A stretch of 64,000 nucleotides of DNA, from assembly GCA_028023455.1 (NCBI GenBank), contig JAQFVV010012446.1, positions 992,001 to 1,056,000 of the forward strand. The letters run 5' to 3'. A program made the position numbers and the translations under genes. The notes beneath the pieces are model-generated. The model made no database searches. It was given only the letters and a program-made list of their open reading frames with translations, and was not told the origin of the DNA. The DNA comes from Epiperipatus broadwayi (lineage: Eukaryota; Onychophora; Udeonychophora; Euonychophora; Peripatidae). Of the stretch, positions 40,130-54,225 are shown piece by piece. Numbering within the stretch: the first letter of the stretch is position 1; each line of letters begins with the position of its first letter.

Positions 40130-43100
40130 TTCAGTAACTACTACATAAGAACTTTGTTCATTGTTCATAAGAGGCTTAAGCTTTTGAAATGTTGGATAAG
40201 ATTTAAAATAAAATCATTTAACAGTAGTTTTTGCATATTTGAGGAGCTAGGGATTTGAAATATTTGTGGAAGGCAGTTCAGGTAGTTATTTAAAACCTTC
40301 AGGGATAATGCTACCTGACAAAAACTTTATGGCAGCTCATTACATTCCAATAGTAAAATACCACATGTACAGACAATGCATGATTAACCATTAAGTGATT
40401 AAAAACTGGACACTAGCTTGAAAGGATTCCCGATATTTGGCTGCTCATTCGTCATAAAAAAGTTAATGAACATAATTCTACCAATACAGTAAGGGATGAT
40501 CTAGATATAAATTTTGTACATTAAAATGGCTGCTATGTGATATAAAAATACAGAATTATAGCAGTTGACATTGTTTCAACAAATAGTTGGCCTAATATTA
40601 ATGGTTATCGAAATAAACAATGAAGAATGGGATTCCAATAGGTAATTATTGTTTATATCTACATTACTGCCAACAAATTAAAATTTTAAAATTCAAAATA
40701 AAAATAAATTTGATTTTTTTTTAGAAACTAATTTAATAACAATGTATATCAAACTGCATATATTGTAAATAGATTTTCACGTGTGCATAGATAGCACAAG
40801 CAAGGCATGTTAATATTTTGTGAAGAAATGATAAAATTTAATTATCTAGAATATTAAATCAGAATACATTTTATATGATAACTGTGACAACAAATAAGAG
40901 TTGTTTTGCTACAATATAACTGATTTAAGTAAAAAATTTGAAGCATATTTAATTAGAAGATATTTTGTCAGTTTCAAGTACTATAGCATTGGATTAATCA
41001 TAAGTTAAGAAAAGGCTTATTTGCATAGTATATTACATGGTTAGTTGTTTATTGTATTCTTAAGTGGGGGTCTCGGAATTTGTTCCCAGACTGATTAGCA
41101 TCACCAGTTTCGATAATCATCTCAAAATTTGTTACAGTAGTGGACTAAATTTTATATCTGTAAATGTAACAATAGTTTGATGAGCAATTTTTGTTAGCAC
41201 TATTTTTTATAAGGAAAATTAAGTGACATTATCAGAAGTTCTTAAACTTTTTAGATTTTACATCTGACTGTAAATAAATTAATATAAATTCAGTCTTTTT
41301 TGCTAGTATTTTTTTTTTTTTTACATCGATGATATTAATTTTATGTACATGTAAATTGTGACATAGCTATCGTGTGTTAATTCTTAATCGAATAAGACCA
41401 TCGTTAGTTAAACTTTAGTTTGTAAACACAAATAATCTTTTAAGTATAAATGTATATTCATTACCTATTAGGTTCTTTACATTTTTTTGGCAGAATGGCA
41501 ATGAATTTGATATGATATAGAAAAAGTTACGTCATATAATAATAGTGTGATGGCAAAATACATTTCAAAGCACGTGATTATTGAGCTTAGAAAAGGTTAG
41601 ACTCTTGCAGCTTCTTTAATTACTGCTATATCTCATTAGGGATATTAAACTACTATTTAGGTTATTGAAATCAAAGTTATCAATTTTTTTACAAAGTCTT
41701 CCTTAGTGTGGAAGGATCAGACTGAAGATTCCAATAAAGGCACTTGAATTTCTTATGAATTCTAAAGCAATAAAGCCATCTGATTATTGAATTCCCTCTA
41801 AAAATAAAATTCCATGTTCAATACTTCTCCATATTTTTCTGATTTACATAATGAATATTAATAGTGAATTTGCTAATACATTAAAATTTCACATTGTTTA
41901 AAGCTGTCTATAGGTACTTGAAAAATTATAAATAGATACAGATTACTTGATAGTTGTCTCAATGCTTAAACAGTTGTGTCAGATTTACGACAACTTCGGA
42001 AAACAATATAAAAATTTTGATATAACCGATTTTGTCAACAGGGGCTTCAATGCCCAATAAGATTCAGAAGTAAATCTAGAATCAACTATACATCTTTCTA
42101 TCATATTAAATGTCTGATACTTGTTTTTGTTTTAATATTTTTTTAGACAGCTTAATTATTAACAATATATCATAAAGGAATCTAGAGATTCTAACTACGA
42201 GATATTCATCAGAAGCTTTATTTAACTGGGGTGTCAGATATTTAACTATACATGGTTCATAGTTTGGTCGTGTTTATACAGACAAATTACCTACTAAATT
42301 CCATTTATAAAGCAAATAGGCATAATGACCATCTGTTGATGAGTCCACATGCATTTAAGAAGATCAAATTTAGTTAGCTATTAATGTTGAATCTGGGGGG
42401 AAATGTATGAAACCTCATAAGAATTCCATTTTTTATCCTTAATTCTTTTATTATAGATTCTTTGCATAACATCCAACAGAGGATTTTGATTTGAAATTAA
42501 TCTTGGTGTAACTACACCAAGTTATTGGTAAATCCGATCTGTTCAAAAGTATTTAATACATTTTATGATAGATAACTTCTCTTCTGATGTCTATTCGAAG
42601 GAATGTTAAACAAGTGGAATCTATTAAAAAGAAGTAGACTTGTGTCCACAAGTAATATATTTTTCGTGTTAATATTTAATTAAGTATCCAGAAGTTTAGT
42701 GTTTGTTTAAATCATTCAGAAATGGACTGTAAAGATGCATAAATTGTTTGGTATCATTTACTGAACACATAGAAAAACCTTTAAATAAAGAACTATTTGG
42801 TTTCAAATCATGTGTGTGTTTAAGTGATTGATTTTATTTTTATAAAAGTTTACCCTAATTTTTAATAGTAAATCAGAAACATTTAGCTTTTGGTGTAAGT
42901 AATTATTTAGTTGATATACTCATATCTAAATATAAATAATTTTTATAATCTAGTTTAGAAAACAATATCTAGAAATTTGGTATAATAAATAACACTTTCA
43001 TATATGTATCTGGCAAAAGAAATGTCTTTTTTTTTATTAATACAGCAATTGTTAAATAATCTATTTAGCACATATATGTTTAAATAAATTTTAAAATATT

Positions 43101-45833
43101 CTTTTTTTTCTCTTTTTAATCAATGTATAAATTTACATAATTGGCAGATAAGACTGAAGTATTATATTGTAACATGCACATCCAACATTTATTATCTATT
43201 TATAGTCTACAGATAAATAAAACAATTAGAAATTATTTACATTTACTAAATAAAAATATTTTTATTGTATTGAATATTAAAAATAAGACTTTTTTAAAGT
43301 TAAAAAAAGAATAATTCAGGTTTCACAAGCTAGTTTAAAGAATGTATTGTTGCTAGGTAACAAAAAAAACCTCCGCAAAAAAAAAAAAGAACATATACTT
43401 CATCTTCAGAAAAATTTTATTTTATCTACTTTCTTCAATACTTTGTGGATTTTAATTAAGCTATGACGTACTTTAAATAGAACTATTAAGAATAAGAGGG
43501 CATGAGCTCCCCTCAGTTAATGTCTGCAAGAATAAATGAAATGGACAACAAATACTATCTATGCTAAACCATTTGAAGCATTGAACTTTGGATTTGATAT
43601 GAACCGTAGTGTTTAATAAAAAGGAATAGTTGGACACCACCTAGTAATAATGCCTATGGAATCCTATGACATGGATATGTTTTAAATAAAAATATCGCAG
43701 AAGAATGGAATTGCCATCGCAATGATTAAAATGTTGAATCTGTAACAACCGGTTAATATAAACAAATAATTTCTACGGTTTCGTTGCTAAACTAACTTTT
43801 ACTTTATTTTGAAAGCACTAATTCACATATTCTAGGTAACACACTCATTAGATAATAAATCATTTACTTATTGGATTTTTATTTACCAAATAAAAATACT
43901 TTTCAACAAATACCCATTCACAAGTTGATTACAACATGGTTTAGATTATTATAAATTCACTTAGGCCACATGAAGAGGAAGTAGTTCTAATCATTACCTG
44001 AGTATATCCATTACATTTTTGACTACCCAAATGCAGCCTATTCATGACAATATGTATTCCATTTCTGCTGTAAGAAGTCTATTCCTACGAATACATTAAT
44101 TCCAAAATTGATCATATCACAATCGTTATGTTTATCTATTTAAAGCCTTCATAATCAAAACTTATTGTAAGAATAAGAACAAATAGTGTTACGACTGTAT
44201 TCTATTTATATATGAAAAGATTTACTAATAGCATTGAAAAGATTTGACATTACAGAACAACTCTGTTTTGTGAAAAGTATGCTAAAAGTAGCAGATAAAG
44301 ATGTAACTATTGTTTAGGATCAAAAACATAAGTTTTATAATATATGGTCTTTCCATATGAATGATACATTATTGGTGGCTAAATTCAAATATGCTCCAAA
44401 TTATTTGTACAATCTATCTAATATCAAGATATTACTAATATATCAATACACTCAACTTACTTAGAATTTTCATAACGTATAATGTATCTGCACTTCACGG
44501 GAATGAATACTAAACTTTTCACTGAAAAACACCGACATTAATGATTTTTGGTGAATATATAAAAATATCAATATATAAATAACTAGTGAAAAATATTGAA
44601 CCGTTTTTAAAAAAGTGCTTTTATAAATAAAACACATTTAAATCTCCATAGCAGACAGATATGTATCAAGTCCAGTAAAAAAACCAAGGATGAGTGGAAG
44701 GACGATAATTAAAATTTAAAAAATCAGAAATATTGCCCATATAGTTATGTAAAACAATTTAGAGCAAATTAAAATAGAGGGGTGGTGTAGTAAAAAAGAA
44801 ACAACAGTTATATTAGAAAACATTGTAGAGCCAGAGAAATGTAAATTTTCAAATACCACTGAAATATATTGTAATTGATGTTATATGTACTTATAAAATA
44901 AATTAATCCGATGCATACATGTATAAAACAATAATAAATGAATCGGGTCAACTACTTATTTATTGATATTTATTTTTAATAAGAAATGTATATTTCTCAA
45001 TCCACTACAATTCTTTTTTTAGATTGGTCAATTTTGAAAGCAGTTTCTTCATGCTTAAAGTTTGTGTCACTTTTAAATAACCAAACTATAATAGAATCAA
45101 TATTCAGCTGCTAGAATTATAATTTTAACAATGTTAAGATTTTATAAGCATGGCATTTAAAACTTATAATAGAAGCTATAAAATCTAATAAAATAAGTTT
45201 AATTCAAACTACTAAATTTTAAAGTAATTGGAATTTTAAAAAATCAGAAAATTTAGCATACAAAAAATAATAAGATTTTTATTTTTAAAAAAAAAAAAAT
45301 AGAGGAAAAAAGAAACACTGTTGAGTCTTTTGGAGAAACCATTTCTTTTCTTTTTTTTTTCTTTTTGTTATACAGAAAGTGCACAATATTCATATTAAAA
45401 GCAAACTTAAAAACACTTTTAACTATGACAAAGTTCTACTTTAAAAATATTTTTTCTTAAATATCAATAATAAAAAAAAAAAATCAAATCAATAAATAAT
45501 AAAAAAAAAAAAAGAAATAAAAATTTTACTTATGGTTTCATATTTTATCAAAAGTAAAAAAAAAAAAAAAATTATTATACATAATGACAAAACAACAATA
45601 ATAAGATGAAACATGGAACATGATTTTCAAAACTATGACTTTATCAATATGATCGCTTATTTTAATAACCTACATAAATCGAACATAAAATGGAATGCCC
45701 AGAAGTTATAAAATTTAATATTCTGGGAAAACAAAATTAAGATGTATATATATTTTTTTTTTCCTATAGTTAATTACTACCTATTTAGAGACAAAAAAAA
45801 AAAAGGCCGAATCTTAATCATTTGTTCTCCATT
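40130..45833. other. Intergenic and probable SAFB 3' UTR
   Basis: No gene recognised. The part nearest the SAFB stop (about 45260-45800) is unusually rich in A10-A15 tracts on the + strand (U-tracts in the SAFB sense transcript). Confidence 0.5.
44959..44974 (-). terminator. Candidate polyadenylation signals for the SAFB-like gene
   Basis: Two TTTATT (AATAAA on the - strand) at 44959-44964 and 44969-44974, about 860 bases after the stop. They are candidates only; such hexamers are common by chance in this AT-rich DNA. Confidence 0.25.
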
Positions 45834-46524
45834 TTAATAACGTCTCATATTGCTCATTGCCTTATAAATATCATATCTCTCATTGCCAAATGAATTCCCA
45901 CTAGACAATCCACTGTTGGAAAATCCACTTCCAAATGTGTTCGATGCCATAAGAGGAGTAGAAGCCATGTTCATTCCTGACTGGCCTCTCATTGCATTAT
46001 CATTCCAGCGTTCTTGACGTCCAACATTGCTATCTATATTATGCCCAGTACCTCCACTCCAGGAAAAAGAGCTTTCCATTTTATTACGATCTCCACCCCA
46101 TTGCGGGGGATTACCAAGAATACCAGGAGCTGTATTGTATGCTTTGTTACGTGCAGAATGTTCGTCTAAGTTAGACCCATGCCAATTGTCTCTACTACCT
46201 CTATTTTCAAACCTATTATCTTGAATTCTTTTTTCTTGTGTTGGATTTTTCCATTCTATTCTTTGTCCAGCAGCGATACGGCGATCTGGTTCTCTATTTC
46301 GATCATTATATCTATCCCTTGGCGGTTCCACTTTCTGACTTCTCATGTCAGAATCCCTAATTATATTGCGGTCAAAACGTTCACTACGATCAGCCATCCT
46401 GCGATCATCTCTGTCTTGAATATTATTATCTCTTCGTGAAATCTCTTTGCTTCTATCAAATCTCTCTACTCTGCGCTCGAAATTTTCAACAGTAGCACGT
46501 TGATCTCTGCGTTCAAAATCAAAT
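45834..46524 (-). CDS. SAFB: SAFB-like last coding exon
   Basis: 229 codons and stop. RD/RE/DR dipeptides dominate the first half (FERRDQRATVENFERR, RRDNNIQDRDDRRMADR). The second half is Gly/Ser/Met/Asn-rich (QWGGDRNKMESSFSWSGG ... GMNMASTPLMASNTFGSGF), ending RRY. Acceptor ATTTCATAG; the frame is also open into the 95-bp intron up to a Met at 46583, but the splice is supported by phase. Confidence 0.85.
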
Positions 46525-49500
46525 CTATGAAATAATGACAAAAAAAAAAGTTTTAACAGTCTTTTCAAAACTTTAAAATACATATGTAAATAATCAAAAA
46601 TGAATGTCTTGTATTTAACCTATTATCCTGAAATGCTGCACCATGATTTGGAAAGCGATCACCTTCAAGAGCAATTCGTTTTCTGTCATTCCAATTGGAA
46701 TCAGTCTCTTGCATATTTCGACTATCAAATGATCTTTTAATTGCCCGTCTTTCTTCAAGTCTAAAACATAAAAGATATATAAATTCACAAAAACTCCTTA
46801 GTATACACCATCATTTATCTGGCAAAACACATCTCACATTTTAGATGAACATTTCTATCACTTGCATGTGCTTGCTCTTCAGTCACTCACCGTTACATAA
46901 TGTACATGCTCAAACAAATTCTTTTCTACTTTTTTTATTCCCTAAATATAATTTTCTATTTATTCTTTTCAACAATACAATTCTTTGAGTTAATTGATTA
47001 TCAAATAATTTATTTTTAATCTAAATTATGAATGTTAAAACTGCAAAAAATGAACAAAAGTTTTGACAACATGTGACATATAGGCAGTATTTATATATAA
47101 GAAAACAATAAAAAAATTTATAAAAACTAAAGGAAATATGGTGCTTGTCTTATAGATAAAGATGCCATTGGGTGGTGCCGTTTTCAAGCTAAAACTATAA
47201 AATATGACCATTCCTGGGCCGTTGATTATAATAATTTTGCTGTGCTTTTTTGTAATGCGAAAATAAAAACTAAACAAAATCGTCTTTTATAAATATTATT
47301 TTTTATTAACGTATACAATTTAAATGATAATAATACATGTAAAATAAAATCAACATATTACATTTTGATTCGTGTTTTTTCTATCGGATATTTTTTTACT
47401 TGTGTTACGACTTTTATTGTTGTTGTTGCTTATAATCGTAATAAAAAGTAAAATTTCTTAGTCTATTTTTTATTTTTTTAGTCTTAGTTTTACTTTTTTT
47501 TTTTTTTTTACAGACAAAGAGATATTATGGCTATTTTTTACTTCAAATAGAATGACAATAAAAAGTAAAAGTTGTTACAGTTAGGTTTAGGGTTAGTGTT
47601 CTGTTATTTGTAATGCTAAAATAAAAAAATTCAAAATCGTAACCGTACTCGGACAAAATAAAGAAACTCAAACTTTTTTAAACAACAACAAACACATATA
47701 AATGTCTTCTTTATTTATTAAACATGTTTATAATATTTGCTTTTTATGAAATTTACAAAAAATCGTGTATATTTGTACTTTTCTTACTGGATATTTTTTT
47801 GGTACCGCTCTTTTTTACTTCAAAAATATACACACGGTAGAATCTTCTTTGTCTCGTGGAATGTTACGAACAGTACATTGCAACTCACTAAAAACATACG
47901 TGGAATGTTACAAACAGTACATTGCAACTCGCTAAAAACAGATATTTAACATTTTCCCAATTAAAACTTCAATACGGTACGTTGTAAAAAGTCTTATAAT
48001 TATTACTTAAAAAATCTGAACATTTCAATACTTTAAAATAAAAAAAAATCCAATGAAAACAACATTTCCATCCAATTCAAATACAAACTCTCTCATCAAG
48101 CAGTAAATATTTTATAAACTGTGTGAATTCGGTAAATGTATTTGCTGTGATGCGACATACATGCTGTACTGTGACGCGACATAGCGGCCTGCATTCTGTA
48201 GCACAACAAAAAAGTTGTGTTATAGAAAATGCGGGTTCGAACATGTTGGCCACGGAAACAGCATTTTTACGTATTTTAGCATGAAAACGGCGCCATAGAG
48301 CGGCATCTTTAGCTATAAGATGAATACCGGAAATATATATATATAAAATTTATAAAATCTAACTAAAGGAAATATATATAAATAAAACACAATTACTTGT
48401 CTTCACAGCTGCTATTACTATTTAACCAGAAAACTGGATTTCATCAGAAAATACTATCATACTATATACTCATTATAGATGCACATCTACAATGTATGCA
48501 TTAATTCTATACAAATATTCCATTATGTAAGTGCTGCTTTCCATAAACAGGTAGTGATATTTTCTAACTTGACAATCATTGGGGTGTGAAAACAGATGTA
48601 ATCTATCATACATTGTAACCAAATTTCTGAATAAAATTCTATATTTTATAAAAATAAAAAAAAACAAAAAAAACAACAGATGTAATCAAATCAAAGTCAT
48701 CGCCTGTGATAAAAACCAGCCAAGAATTAAAATATATGGAATGAACTTATTTAAGAATAAGTTGTAATGATTTATTTCATTACTATACAAATGATTCTTC
48801 TCAAAAAAAAAATAATAATAGAAATTCCAACTTAAAATATCCCACAATGGAAGAATTGCCCAACAGTCCCATTTCATATGATAAAAATATCTGTAGAGCA
48901 CTTAATTTTTCTACTTTGCATGCATAAAACTGAAAATATTCACCTTTAATCAAATATTTTTTTATCCAGTTTGAACTGTAATTAAATTATACACAAACAT
49001 GATTACAGTGAATTCCACAGAATTAGCAAGTTTAACTCTATACTCTAAATAGAATTCCAAATTAATCACATTAAACCATTTACGGCTTATGTATTTAAGG
49101 TAGATAAATTGTATGGGATAGTAGACACTATGTAGCAATAAAAACTAGATGAGGTAGAAGTTTTGAGTTATAAATTGTAATTAAAATTCAATAAAGTACA
49201 AATTATATATTAAATATTTTGTTTTACAATGAAGCTACTGTGAATGTAAAAATAAAACCTATAAAATTTACAAATTTTATGACATTCGAGCAGCCTTTTT
49301 TTTATATATATTAATTTAAAAAAACTGGTGGTTTTCTTTCTTTATTATTCTGCATAATAAAAATTATTTTCCAAGAGAAAATATTTAAATGACAATATTG
49401 GTTTTCCATTTTTTAAAAAAGGAAGAAAATAACCATATGATGCAGTAAAATATGTAAATGTGCCTCCTCAATTTTTTATTAATTATTATTATTTTTTACA

Positions 49501-52500
49501 ATTTTGTTTACATACACATATACAAAAGCTTGTGTATGTGTATGTTGTAAAATAATATACACTTGTATTTCAATGAACAATATATGTATTCTATCCTAAT
49601 GAATGTTTATCAACAAAAAGTGAGCTATTATATGTTACATACGTTAAGCTTGCCGAGTCTTAGAATAAAATATAGCATAGTTCACGGCTTCATTATATAC
49701 CTAAAATGTTAGAATGACTTGAGAAGATAATTACATTTATATAATACACTTTAAAAACACACAAAATGAAACTAGAATATTGAAATATAAGTATTTTAGA
49801 GATAAACCAATGGGTCTTACAAGTGAGCATGTGATTTTCATAATTTTTTATTTGATGGCCATTTTATTTTATTTACTGCTAGATTTAACATTTGATCTTT
49901 TTTTTTTTTTTCATTAAAAAGCATCTACACAGTTTAAATAATAAATATCATTTCTGATTAGTTCCAGATTCAATAGCAATTTAATTTTTTTTTATCAATA
50001 GCAGTTTTTTTTTTTTTGTATCTTAATAAAGTTATTTTATTTTTCAATCTCTTCGCGCTTAAATTCCTACAGCATAAATTTGTATATCGGTTTTTAATTT
50101 TCTGTTTTAAAAAATCTCTTGATAAGCTATCGTTGTCACTTGGAAGTTGAGATGGGGTATTTTTGTACATTAGGTGGATGAGATACATTATCAAACGAGG
50201 CAAAAATTCTATTAGTAATCTCATATTTATAAATTAGTCAATCATTAATCCTTTTCTGCTGTACAGATAATTAGTAATATTCACTTGCGCAACAAAAATT
50301 ATATACTTGGCATTATCATAAGCCTCCCATAAATTTTAATTTCATTTAGTGATCAATTACTTTTCTGCAAAACCGCCTGCTACATGAAACTACATTTAAG
50401 TATTATTAATTTGTTTTGTAGAAAAAAAAGTATGACTTTGATATCTTATTAGCAAGCATATTTTATTTTTGAGCAACAGTGTTAACTTCTGGTAGTATCA
50501 GTACAATCTTTACAAGGTAAGAAACTAGCGGGTCTAAAAACCTATATCTGAAATAATGGTACTATCAAAAACCTTAACTGAAATATGAAAATATAAATAT
50601 TTATAATGATCAACTAGAGTAAATCTGTAATTATTATAAAATTGCCATTAAGAGCAGATAAATCTCCCTTCTGTCAATAGCCTCATTACAGTTACTAGTA
50701 TAAAGGATATAAAATTCGGAAAATGGAAATAATTTGGCCAATCCAGAGACTTTACTTAAGGTTACTCCTAATTATAAATAATAAAAAATTAAAATATATT
50801 TCAACTTTTTCTTCTAACCACATTCTCTTAATGCCAGATTAATCTTGATCCATTGACACATTAATTGTTAATGAATGCATTTGCAGAAAAAGTAGATTTT
50901 TAAAAATATTCTGTGAATATTTTTAAAAAACCTACCTTTTCTGCATATGTGTTCATTAACAGTTGTTTGTTACAATAGCTCAGAAATGGAGGTAATTTAT
51001 AGTTGAATGACATAATAACTTTTAAAAAAAATGATGGAGCTAGAAAGCTACACAATGTTTGTTTCAATTTCCTTTCAGTTTTTAAATAAATGTCTTTAAT
51101 AAATGTAAAATTATTGTAAGCACAATTTACTTTATACAAATCAGAAAATAGCACTTCTTTAAATATTTTCAAAACGTTTTATTAATAATGTTAATTAATT
51201 TAAATGATAATTAGCTATATAAGAAACATATTTTTTAAAAAATGAGAGTATAACTTTTATTTATACATTGTATTAAAATTAAAAAATAATAAGTTGACTA
51301 TAATATAAAAAAAATGCTTTTTTGTGAATTTGTTAATTTTATATATGTATACATATATGTAAAAAGGTAAATAAAAATAGTTCAATGCAGTTCACTGCAA
51401 CAAATATCAATACTCATAATAATTGCAGACTGCTGAGTAGTAAAGATTTGAGCAGATTCCCATTTTATCTTTTAAAAATTTTCGCTGGACACCTATTTAT
51501 TGAAGAATAATGGAAGGTTAAAACCACTAATATAATATTACTAGACCACCTAAAAGGAAAATCCCAAACAAACAAAAAATTTTTTTAACTTTTACTAACT
51601 CAAATTTGAAGAGCTGGTCGTGGATGTAGAAATCTGTGCAATCACTATATTATAAAGTTCTTCATATACACATATTCATGTGCACATCTGTATATTATAC
51701 CTGTGAATTATATATATATTGTAAGTTGTTGATATGTCACTTGGTTCCAATCAAAGATTTTATCTTTTATTTGAATTGATTTCTTTTGATTTTGGTAAAC
51801 GAGTAAAAGCTATATAGATAGTTGTTTACAAAAACATGATTACAATTTTTCGTATAGCATTTTTAAATTTAACAGCAGAAATATAGTGCGTTATAAATAA
51901 AATTTAATCATTTATAAAAACATTCCATTGGCTGCCAGATAATAAAGATTAGAAAACTATCATGGAATAACAATCAGCTGACTTTTAGTATAAAAAGCTT
52001 GAAAGAGAAAAAAAAATTGGTATGCTTAATTGAACCAAGATGGCATGAATTGAATTTTAAAAAATTTATATTTTAATAAGAGTTGATTAGATAGATATTT
52101 TTTTATTCTTAATAACTGTGGTTTCTTTTACCAATGTACAATATATTAATAAAAGTTTTTCTTGAAAACATATTCCAGATAATAAAACTTTTTAAATGAA
52201 TGTTATATATTAAATAAAAGGAAATTCTTATACTGCCTTCCAAATCAAAGTTTGGCTTCAAGCTTTTAGGAACAAAAAAAAAAAAAAAAAATTCTTGAAC
52301 ACTTTCAATATATTAGCTTATTCTGGGCTATGATACAAAATCTCTTGAAAGAATAAATTTAAAATCAATGCATTGAGAGAGAAAAAAATTATTGCTATTC
52401 AAAACTCTGAAACCAGCAATATTTTATTTAAAGTTAAGATTATCTAATTAGCAAAATAAATTGGAATTTTCAATCATGGAGTAAGGTCAAAATAACTATG

Positions 52501-54225
52501 ATCAATTTATATTAGTCAAATAGTATTATTTGCAATTTATAAGGATAGCTTTAGCAAATATTAATTGAAATATAGGAATAGAAAATAAAATTGATAGTTA
52601 TAATATTCAAAATTAATCCAGAACTATTGTTGATAATGTCAAAATAAGGAACCTTATATAAATATCTGTGATATAAGATTTGCTCGTAAATCAATGATTA
52701 TCTATAATCTTGCATTGCACAAGAGTTTCCAAATACCTAAATAATTAAAAAATTTTGGAATTATCCTCTCTCTCTCTCTCTCTGTCTGTTTTTTTTTTTT
52801 AAAAAAAATATCTGTTGACTTTCAAAACCCTTTAAAGAATAGAAGAGCAGCTAATAATAAAGAAAAGCTAATGATGTTTTACTGTTCTATAATCCCATTT
52901 GTGAAGTAATACATAAAGATCTGATAAAAATTAGATGACTATTTTCCTCCTTTTAACAAAATGCATAAATTATTATTATTATTTTTTTTTTGATTTAGGC
53001 TGTTTAGATCAGGATAAAAAAACTGAGTTTAAACGATAACACATACTAATGAGCTAAGCAGAAATATATATAATGACTAAATTTATCATTTCACTAAGAG
53101 TGTGCACCACATTTATAATAGTTATTTACACTAAATTTATTTATATACTAATAGCATGTTTTTAACAAATACACACATATATATATGTCACATATTGTAA
53201 GAAAGTCTAAGCAAAACCTAACTATGGATTTCATTTTTATTTTGTATGTTTCTTTGTTTCACGGTTAGAATGACATTTAATTGTTGGTAAGTGATAACTT
53301 TGTAAAAATCATTTGATTTTTTAGATGGATTCTGCCTAAACGTAAAATCTTTTTCACAAAATGAGAGGTAAAACAAATAAAAATAGCATTATTATGAATA
53401 TTTTACATTGCACTAAATCTTTTTTTTTCTACAACCTAAACTATTTTAAACTTAATTCTTCTTTACCACCTTCTCTTCATTGATTATATAGACAACTACA
53501 TAGAAGAAATAATTGTGAAGTTTCTAAGAAAAATGAAAGATATCAATAAGAATAATGAATTGTTTTAGATAAATCATGTTATATACCATTTTACTGGAAA
53601 AATTGTAGTAAGGAAATTTTGCAGTAACAAAAATATAATTTTAAAATTTATCTATTAAAATTTAGATTTATGAAAAACATAAAAATAATAATTTTTAAAA
53701 ATATAAAAATCTTACTTTTTTTTTACTATTTTGAATTTATGAGGACTATATTTTTCAGCTAATATTTCTTGGTATATTACTTTTTCGATAACATACACCA
53801 CTTGATTTCAGTATAAATGCAAAGCGAAATTAAAATTATAAAAATTGTGTATTAAACCAAAATTTCCAAAAACCCTTATTAAATCAAAAACCAAGTTATA
53901 TGAAGTTTTAGCAATTATAATATTCTATAAAATTAGTACAGTATAAAACAAAGGTTTTGATCTGCGTTTGCTTTTTACATGTTATATATATATATATTAA
54001 TTTCATATTTTTCTTAAAAAGCTACATTATCATTTTTTGCAATAAACTCATTTTACAGAAACTAAAAAAAAAGGTACTTATAATCATCCTCACTTCTTTG
54101 CAGCTTCCATTTTTGCTATTCTGAGTTGTTCTAAACGTCTCTGTTCTTCACGTTCTCTTTCTCTCTTAAGTTGTTCAAGTCTCTCCATTTCCATTTTATC
54201 TTGCTGCAATTTAATACGCTCTCTT
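45834..54225 (-). CDS. SAFB: SAFB/SLTM-like nuclear RNA- and DNA-binding protein, 3' part (three exons)
   Basis: Joining 54225-54094, 46760-46620 and 46524-45834 on the - strand gives about 320 residues with matching phases and GT-AG introns (7.3 kb and 95 bp). First comes an Arg/Glu-rich coiled segment (KREREREEQRRLEQLR), then KRIALEGDRFPNHGAAF, the counterpart of the vertebrate SAFB segment KRAALDERY followed by DRF. A long Arg/Asp/Asn-rich tract and a Gly/Ser/Asn/Met-rich C-terminus ending NMRRY follow. Vertebrate SAFB also ends in RRY after a Gly-rich tail. The family's N-terminal SAP domain and RRM are not in the window, so either the gene continues beyond 64000 or this is an N-truncated form (see 55607-55617). 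Known SAFB proteins bind scaffold-attachment DNA and RNA in the nucleus; function here is inferred. Other RE/RD-rich nuclear proteins are the alternative. Confidence 0.75.
46620..46760 (-). CDS. SAFB: SAFB-like penultimate exon
   Basis: 141 bases, phase 2 to 2: LEERRAIKRSFDSRNMQETD, SNWNDRKRIALEGDRFPNHG. Acceptor TGTTTTAG, donor GTTAAA (weak). Confidence 0.8.
47380..48340. other. CpG-enriched patch inside the SAFB-like intron, possible transposon
   Basis: CpG is visibly more frequent than in the surroundings (e.g. TGTGACGCGACATAGCGGCC at 48169, AAAACGGCGCCATAGAGCGG at 48284). Two related segments share GGATATTTTTTT (47387 and 47789). No coding frame recognised. A methylation-poor promoter or a younger insert would both look like this. 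Confidence 0.4.
47855..47940 (+). repeat. 44-bp tandem duplication
   Basis: CGTGGAATGTTACGAACAGT ... CTCACTAAAAACATA (47855) is followed by CGTGGAATGTTACAAACAGT ... CTCGCTAAAAACA (47899). Two units with two differences. Confidence 0.9.
50882..50945. repeat. Near-perfect hairpin, about 30-bp arms
   Basis: TGCAGAAAAAGTAGATTTTT, AAAAATATTC, loop TGT, GAATATTTTT, AAAAAACCTACCTTTTCTGC. One small mismatch. May be a very short foldback element. Confidence 0.8.
52764..52786 (+). repeat. CT microsatellite
   Basis: (CT)n of about 10 units followed by GTCTG and a T/A tract. Confidence 0.85.
54094..54225 (-). CDS. SAFB: SAFB-like first visible exon (Arg/Glu coiled region)
   Basis: 132 bases, phase 2 to 2: RERIKLQQDKMEMERLEQLK, REREREEQRRLEQLRIAK, MEAAKK. 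A charged alpha-helical segment as upstream of the RD-rich tail in SAFB proteins. Acceptor is T11-GTAG; donor GTGAGG. Confidence 0.8.

Larger units (their letters stand above)
46761..54093 (-). other. SAFB-like intron (7,333 bp)
   Basis: GT-AG on the - strand. Holds a CpG-enriched patch (about 47380-48340), a tandem duplication, a long hairpin and a CT microsatellite, listed separately. No further exon recognised. Confidence 0.75.

Noticed and set aside
42180-42225. TTCATCAGAAGC as a further hammerhead half core
   Set aside because: CTGATGA is present on the - strand but neither the helix II stem nor GAAA follows.
46027-46439. Open frames on the + strand opposite the SAFB-like last exon
   Set aside because: They are antisense shadows of the RD-rich coding exon.
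47583-47603. Telomere-like repeat (GGTTTAGGGTTAG)
   Set aside because: Only about two degenerate units; chance level.
48410-48450. Another hammerhead-like core (CTGATGAAATCCAG on the - strand)
   Set aside because: A CCAG/CTGG stem exists, but the GAAA block and helix I are absent.
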